In this document: positions 4,951-8,769 of the stretch, one piece after another | Position numbering within the stretch: position 1 is the first letter of the stretch | How the letters are laid out: every line of letters starts with the position of its first letter | Source of the DNA: CG1-02-35-72 sp964564475 | GTDB lineage: Bacteria > Bacteroidota > Bacteroidia > Flavobacteriales > Flavobacteriaceae | Reading direction: 5' to 3' | NCBI GenBank assembly: GCA_964564475.1 | Contig: CAZMBM010000089.1 | Location: forward strand, 1-8,769 | DNA length: 8,769 nt | Notes under the pieces: model-generated | The model's database searches: none | Seen by the model: only the letters and a program-made list of their open reading frames with translations | What the model was told of the DNA's origin: nothing | Translations under genes and position numbers: made by a program

Positions 4951-6288
4951 ATGTTTAAGAAAATATTAATCGCCAATAGAGGAGAAATAGCGCTACGGAT
5001 TATTAGAACCTGTAGAGAGATGGGAATAAAATCGGTCGCTGTATATTCTACAGCCGATGCCGAAAGTTTACACGTTAAATTTGCCGATGAGGCCGTGTGT
5101 ATTGGCCCCCCACCCAGTAATTTGTCATATTTAAAAATGTCGAATATTTTGGCTGCCGCCGAAATAACAGATGCCGATGCCATACATCCGGGCTATGGAT
5201 TTTTATCGGAAAATGCCAAGTTTTCTAAACTTTGTGAAGAACACAATATTAAGTTTATTGGGGCATCTGCCGACATGATTAACAAAATGGGCGATAAAGC
5301 CTCAGCCAAAGCGACTATGAAGGCCAATGGTGTGCCAACCATACCGGGGTCAGAAGGTATAATATCTTCGTTCCCCGTAGCCGAAAAGTTAGCCGAAGAA
5401 ATAGGCTACCCCGTTATGTTAAAAGCAACGGCCGGTGGTGGCGGAAAAGGTATGCGCGCTGTTTGGAAAGCTAAAGACTTAAAAGATATGTGGGATTCGG
5501 CACGTCAAGAAGCCAAAGCCGCTTTTGATAATGATGCCATGTATATGGAAAAACTTATCGAGGATCCACGTCATATAGAGATTCAGGTTGTAGGCGACGC
5601 TTTTGGTAAAGCCTGTCATTTGTCTGAACGCGATTGCTCAATACAACGACGCCATCAAAAATTGACCGAAGAAACACCGTCGCCTTTTATGACAAAATCA
5701 TTGCGTAAAAAAATGGGAGATTCGGCCGTAAAAGCAACCGAAGCTATAAAATATGAAGGGGTCGGTACCATAGAATTTTTGGTAGATAAACACAGGGATT
5801 TCTATTTTATGGAAATGAATACACGCATTCAGGTAGAGCACCCTATTACAGAACAAGTGATAGAATTTGATTTAATACGCGAGCAAATATTGGTAGCAGC
5901 TGGCGTACCTATTTCGGGCAAAAATTATTTTCCGAGACTACATTCAATAGAATGCCGTATAAATGCAGAAGATCCTTATAATGATTTTAGACCCTCACCC
6001 GGAACCATAACTACTTTACACATACCCGGAGGTCATGGCATTAGAGTAGATACTCACGTGTACGCGGGTTATAGAATTCCACCCAATTACGATTCTATGA
6101 TTGCCAAACTTATTACAACGGCACAAACCAGAGAAGAAGCCATAAATAAAATGAAACGCGCTTTAGGTGAATTTGTAATTGAAGGTATTAAAACAACCAT
6201 TCCGTTTCATTACCAGCTAATGAGCGATCCCGCTTATCTTTCAGGAAATTATACCACAAAATTTATGGAAGATTTTAAAATGGAATAA
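4951..6288 (+). CDS. accC: acetyl-CoA carboxylase, biotin carboxylase subunit
   Basis: ATP-dependent carboxylation of the biotin on AccB by bicarbonate, the first half-reaction of malonyl-CoA formation; cytoplasmic homodimer. The 445 residues have the normal order: N-terminal domain starting MFKKILIANRGEIALRI with IHPGYGFLSEN (78-88), an ATP-grasp domain with the glycine loop KATAGGGGKGMR (158-169), and the C-terminal domain. Active-site residues are visible: bicarbonate and metal ligands in FMEMNTRIQVEHP (E288, N290, R292, E296) and R336 in ECRINAEDP, equivalent to E. coli R338. CSIQRRHQKLTEETPSP (229-245) is also diagnostic. It is separated from accB by 83 bases holding a palindrome, longer than usual for this pair. 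A very strong terminator follows. Confidence 0.98.
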   Translation: MFKKILIANRGEIALRIIRTCREMGIKSVAVYSTADAESLHVKFADEAVCIGPPPSNLSYLKMSNILAAAEITDADAIHPGYGFLSENAKFSKLCEEHNIKFIGASADMINKMGDKASAKATMKANGVPTIPGSEGIISSFPVAEKLAEEIGYPVMLKATAGGGGKGMRAVWKAKDLKDMWDSARQEAKAAFDNDAMYMEKLIEDPRHIEIQVVGDAFGKACHLSERDCSIQRRHQKLTEETPSPFMTKSLRKKMGDSAVKATEAIKYEGVGTIEFLVDKHRDFYFMEMNTRIQVEHPITEQVIEFDLIREQILVAAGVPISGKNYFPRLHSIECRINAEDPYNDFRPSPGTITTLHIPGGHGIRVDTHVYAGYRIPPNYDSMIAKLITTAQTREEAINKMKRALGEFVIEGIKTTIPFHYQLMSDPAYLSGNYTTKFMEDFKME

Positions 6289-6311
6289 AAGTGTTCTTAA
6301 TAATTAATATT

Positions 6312-6349
6312 AAAAAGGAGAGAAATTGTTTTATTTCTCTCCTTTTTTT
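6312..6349 (+). terminator. strong intrinsic terminator after accC
   Basis: GGAGAGAAAT (6317-6326) pairs perfectly with ATTTCTCTCC (6333-6342) around a 6-base loop. Five A residues lie before the stem and seven T residues after it, so the paired region can reach 15 bp. It starts 24 bases after the accC stop and ends the fabH-accB-accC unit. The A-run makes it potentially bidirectional. Confidence 0.92.
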
Positions 6350-6358
6350 ATAGATTTG
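6326..6358 (+). promoter_or_regulatory. possible promoter of the Lrp-type gene, overlapping the terminator
   Basis: TAGATTTG (6351-6358) is a perfect TAnnTTTG match directly after the terminator T-run. The nearest TTG is at 6326-6328, in the terminator loop region, with a 22-base spacer that is on the long side. Transcription would start near 6365, only about 12 bases before the ATG. Confidence 0.4.
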
Positions 6359-6376
6359 ATTTAAATTATAGGCGAT

Positions 6377-6841
6377 ATGAATAAAAAAGCTTTAAAAATT
6401 GATGGGATTGATAAAATTATTTTACATCATTTAATGCAAGATGCCAGAAAACCTATTTTAAGTATTGCAAAAGAAGTAGGGGTCTCCGGAGCGGCCATAC
6501 ATCAGCGCTTAAAAAAATTAGAAGCTTCCGGATTGATAAGAGGCTCAAAACTCGTTATAAACCCGGAACTATTGGGTTATAAAACCCTTGCCTTTGTCGG
6601 TATTTTTTTAGATGCCGCCAGTAAAATTTCATCGGCTTTAAAAAGTCTTACAGAAATTCCCGAAGTAATAGAAAGTCATTATACCACAGGAAATTATGCT
6701 ATTTTTGTAAAAATACTCTGTAAAGATAATGCCCATTTAATGCATCTGTTAAACAAAGAAATACAATCTATCAAAGGTGTGGCCCGTACCGAAACCTTTA
6801 TATCACTTGAACAACAGATTAACAGACAGATTAAAATTTAA
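6377..6841 (+). CDS. Lrp/AsnC family transcriptional regulator
   Basis: This is a cytoplasmic DNA-binding protein of 154 residues, the standard size for the feast/famine family. Residues 6-65 form the winged helix-turn-helix: DKIILHHLMQDARKPILSIA, then the recognition region VSGAAIHQRLKKLEASGLI. Residues 70-148 form the RAM ligand-binding and oligomerisation domain, with SHYTTGNYAIFVKILCKD in the part that usually contacts an amino acid effector. Such proteins form dimers to hexadecamers and often control amino acid metabolism and their own gene. Effector and targets cannot be read here. A type I asparaginase gene lies about 0.7 kb downstream, which may be coincidence. Its stop overlaps that of the convergent metallopeptidase gene, with no terminator between. 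Confidence 0.93.
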   Translation: MNKKALKIDGIDKIILHHLMQDARKPILSIAKEVGVSGAAIHQRLKKLEASGLIRGSKLVINPELLGYKTLAFVGIFLDAASKISSALKSLTEIPEVIESHYTTGNYAIFVKILCKDNAHLMHLLNKEIQSIKGVARTETFISLEQQINRQIKI

Positions 6842-7503
6842 CGTCGGCCATATATGTTGAGGTAATACAGCAGGGTTGCCAAAGCCCCAATAGCTGCTAC
6901 AACATAAGTTCTGGCAGCCCATTTTAAAGCATCTTGAGCGCCATCGTACTCTTGTGGAGACAAAAACTTTTTGGTGTCTAACCATGCTAATGCCCTGTTA
7001 CTGGCATCGTATTCTACGGGTAGGGTAATAAAGCTAAAAAGAACGTTGGCTGCAAACAAAATAATACCTAGTAAAAGTAAAATGGGAAATGTATTAAAAA
7101 AGATAATCCCGCCAATTAATAAAAATGTAGCATATTTTGATGCGATATTGATGGTAGGGACTAACTGTGAGCGTAAATTTAACCAAGCGTAACTTTTAGC
7201 ATGTTGTACAGCATGCCCACATTCGTGTGCGGCAACAGCTGCCGAGGCTATACTCCTGCCATTGTATATATCGGCACTAAGATTCACTGTTTTGTTTCTA
7301 GGGTCGTAATGGTCTGTCAAACGGCCGGAGGTAGAAATTACTTTTACATCATAAATGTTATTGTCGGCCAACATTTGTTCGGCAATTTCTCTTCCACTTA
7401 AATTGTTTTGTAATTGTATTTTAGAAAATTGTTTGAATTTAGATTTTAAGCGGTATTGAACATACCAACTCAATCCGCCAATAGCTATAATAAGTAATAA
7501 CAT
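6838..7503 (-). CDS. membrane zinc metallopeptidase, YugP family
   Basis: This is a predicted integral membrane peptidase of 221 residues; substrates in this family are unknown. The zinc site is HECGH (93-97) in AAVAAHECGHAVQHA, with a third ligand likely to be E164 in LPVEYDAS. Other family signatures are LSGREIAEQMLADNNIYDV (35-53), LTDHYDPRNKTVNLS (62-76) and LPVEYDASNRALAWL (161-175). Hydrophobic segments fall at about 1-16, 124-138, 140-161 and 199-216, so the catalytic part lies between the first and second. The ATG at 7503 is the only possible start: an in-frame TAA lies two codons upstream. It is divergent from the asparaginase gene, with 70 bases between holding an inverted repeat. 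The gene is intact and of normal length. Confidence 0.9.
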   Translation of the reverse strand: MLLLIIAIGGLSWYVQYRLKSKFKQFSKIQLQNNLSGREIAEQMLADNNIYDVKVISTSGRLTDHYDPRNKTVNLSADIYNGRSIASAAVAAHECGHAVQHAKSYAWLNLRSQLVPTINIASKYATFLLIGGIIFFNTFPILLLLGIILFAANVLFSFITLPVEYDASNRALAWLDTKKFLSPQEYDGAQDALKWAARTYVVAAIGALATLLYYLNIYGRR

Positions 7504-7518
7504 CTGTTATAAATTTTT

Positions 7519-7551
7519 AATAATTGTAATACCTTTACATCATAAATTATT
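7519..7551. promoter_or_regulatory. nested inverted repeats between divergent yugP-like and ansA genes
   Basis: AATAATT (7519-7525) and AATTATT (7545-7551) are perfect complements. Inside them TGTAA (7525-7529) pairs with TTACA (7535-7539) around TACCT. The two are nearly concentric and sit in the middle of the 70-base divergent space, a natural place for an operator. I find no clean TAnnTTTG for either gene here; TACCTTTA at 7530-7537 (plus strand) is one base off. Confidence 0.35.
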
Positions 7552-7573
7552 CCAATTGCTGAAATAAGACAAA

Positions 7574-8599
7574 ATGACAAATACACGTGATATACTGTTG
7601 ATTTATACGGGCGGTACTATAGGTATGATTAAAGATTCAGAATCGGGGGTTTTAAAAGCTTTTAATTTTGAAAAGCTATTAGAGCGTATTCCCGAACTTA
7701 AATTATTAGATTGTACTATTGCCACCACATCTTTTGATTCGCCTATAGATTCCTCAGACATGAATGTTAAATATTATAAGAATATAGCATATATTATAGG
7801 CTCAAATTATGAAGATTATGACGGGTTTGTGGTTTTATCGGGTTCAGATACCATGTCTTATACGGCATCTGCCTTGAGTTTTATGCTTGAAAACCTATCG
7901 AAACCGGTTATATTTACAGGCTCACAATTACCTATAGGCGATTTGAGAACAGATGCCAAAGAAAATCTGATAACAGCCATACAAATTGCCGCTTTTTATG
8001 ACGAAGGAAAACCCATTGTACCAGAAGTGGCTCTATATTTTGAATACCAACTTTACAGAGCCAATAGAACCACTAAAATAAATGCCGAACATTTTGAAGC
8101 TTTTAGCTCCTTAAATTATCCACCACTGGCTACCTCGGGAGTCCATTTAAAGTTTGATAAAAAAGCGATTCTACCCTATATAAAGAAAGATTTAATTGTA
8201 AACAGCGACTTAAGCACAGATATTGTTATTTTAAAATTGTTTCCGGGTATTTCTAAAGAAACGGTAAAAAGCATTTTAAATATAAAAAATATAAGAGCTG
8301 TTATTTTAGAAACTTACGGTTCGGGTAATGCGCCTACAGACAGTTGGTTTGTAGAATTACTTAAAAATTGTATAAAAAGAGGCGTTTTTATTATAAATGT
8401 GACCCAATGTTCGGGTGGTAGTGTAAATATGGGTAAATATGAAACGAGTTTACAATTAAAAAATATTGGTATTATTGACGGAAAAGATATAACAACAGAG
8501 GCTGCTGTTGCCAAGTGTATGTATCTTTTAGGAGTCAAAGTAAGCCCAAAAAACTTTAAATTATTTTTTGAAATGTCTTTAAGAGGAGAAATCACCTAG
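7574..8599 (+). CDS. ansA: type I (cytoplasmic) L-asparaginase
   Basis: It hydrolyses L-asparagine to aspartate and ammonia. The 341 residues match the AnsA family in length, and there is no signal peptide, so it is the cytoplasmic enzyme. Motifs are YTGGTIGM with catalytic T15 (11-18), DSSDM (59-63), SDTMSYTASALSFMLENL (91-108), TGSQLPIGDLRTD (115-127), YRANRTTK with probable catalytic K168, YGSGNAPTD (248-256) and TQCSGGSVNMG (277-287). The usual LHGTDTM reads LSGSDTM: S89 replaces the histidine and S91 the second catalytic threonine. Threonine to serine keeps the hydroxyl. C279 matches the E. coli allosteric-site cysteine, but the residue equivalent to R240 is E246, so E. coli-style asparagine allostery is doubtful. 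A tRNA-Ser gene follows; the 61 bases between hold no visible terminator. Confidence 0.95.
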   Translation: MTNTRDILLIYTGGTIGMIKDSESGVLKAFNFEKLLERIPELKLLDCTIATTSFDSPIDSSDMNVKYYKNIAYIIGSNYEDYDGFVVLSGSDTMSYTASALSFMLENLSKPVIFTGSQLPIGDLRTDAKENLITAIQIAAFYDEGKPIVPEVALYFEYQLYRANRTTKINAEHFEAFSSLNYPPLATSGVHLKFDKKAILPYIKKDLIVNSDLSTDIVILKLFPGISKETVKSILNIKNIRAVILETYGSGNAPTDSWFVELLKNCIKRGVFIINVTQCSGGSVNMGKYETSLQLKNIGIIDGKDITTEAAVAKCMYLLGVKVSPKNFKLFFEMSLRGEIT

Positions 8600-8660
8600 A
8601 AAATTTCTCAAAATAAAATATTTTTCGTTAATTGGCAGTCTCAAAAAAACAAGGTTTTAA

Positions 8661-8750
8661 GGAGAGGTGGCCGAGCGGTTTAAGGCGCATGCTTGGAAAG
8701 CATGTTTACAAGAAATTGTAACGGGGGTTCGAATCCCTTCTTCTCCGCCA
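8661..8750 (+). tRNA. tRNA-Ser (GGA anticodon)
   Basis: This is a class II tRNA of 90 bases including encoded CCA (8748-8750). The acceptor stem GGAGAGG (8661-8667) pairs with CTTCTCC (8740-8746), with one G-U pair and discriminator G8747, as expected for serine. The anticodon stem CATGC/GCATG encloses the loop TTGGAAA with GGA at 8695-8697, reading UCC and UCU. The long variable arm has the stem TTACA/TGTAA (8706-8710 with 8716-8720), and the T-loop is TTCGAAT. Unlike the tRNA at the start of the window, this gene encodes its own CCA end. Confidence 0.95.
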
Positions 8751-8769
8751 GAGTTGTTTTTTTAAATAA

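Noticed and set aside
4797..5183. 128-residue minus-strand frame spanning the accB-accC gap
   Set aside because: It is antisense to the end of accB and start of accC, reads through the palindrome, and has no recognisable features.
7201..7401. Plus-strand frames opposite the metallopeptidase gene (6971-7192 and 7201-7401)
   Set aside because: The minus-strand protein has clear HECGH and family motifs; these frames are shadows.

Overview
The window looks like ordinary chromosome from a marine-type member of the Flavobacteriaceae (phylum Bacteroidota). The DNA is AT-rich. Start codons mostly lack a Shine-Dalgarno sequence and sit behind A/T-rich leaders. Several intergenic spaces carry the Bacteroidota -7 promoter element TAnnTTTG. 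The gene order and protein sequences (DUF177-rpmF-fabH-accB-accC, a PID-CTERM mini-protein, a YugP-type metallopeptidase) also fit that group. I found no phage, transposase, CRISPR, toxin-antitoxin or defence genes.

Layout. 1-493: a tRNA with a CAT anticodon, then about 385 bases without a convincing gene. That gap holds a GC-rich structured island (131-180), a short direct repeat (231-254) and a good promoter match (429-458). 494-676: a 60-residue secreted or membrane mini-protein with nine consecutive prolines and a PID-CTERM-like C-terminal sorting signal. 680-1267 (minus): riboflavin synthase. 1329-2354: pdxA for vitamin B6; its promoter appears to overlap that of the divergent riboflavin synthase gene. 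2448-3195: DUF177/YceD and ribosomal protein L32, ending in an intrinsic terminator. 3367-6288: fabH, accB and accC, the entry steps of fatty acid synthesis, ending in a very strong terminator at 6312-6349. 6377-6841: an Lrp/AsnC-type regulator, convergent with 6838-7503 (minus), a membrane zinc metallopeptidase; the two share a TTAA in which both stop codons lie. 7574-8599: a cytoplasmic type I asparaginase. 8661-8750: tRNA-Ser(GGA) with encoded CCA.

How the genes work together. The central block links ribosome supply (DUF177, L32) to lipid synthesis: AccC carboxylates the biotin on AccB, which leads to malonyl-CoA, and FabH condenses malonyl-ACP with an acyl-CoA primer. plsX, which lies between rpmF and fabH in E. 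coli, is absent here; that space is filled by a terminator and nested inverted repeats. RibE and PdxA make unrelated cofactors but may be co-regulated through overlapping divergent promoters. Targets of the Lrp-like regulator cannot be read from the sequence.

No complete new system stands out. The features most worth a second look are the poly-proline PID-CTERM mini-protein with its GC-rich upstream island, the long imperfect palindrome between accB and accC, the alternative-pairing inverted repeats between rpmF and fabH, and the altered active-site motif in the asparaginase.
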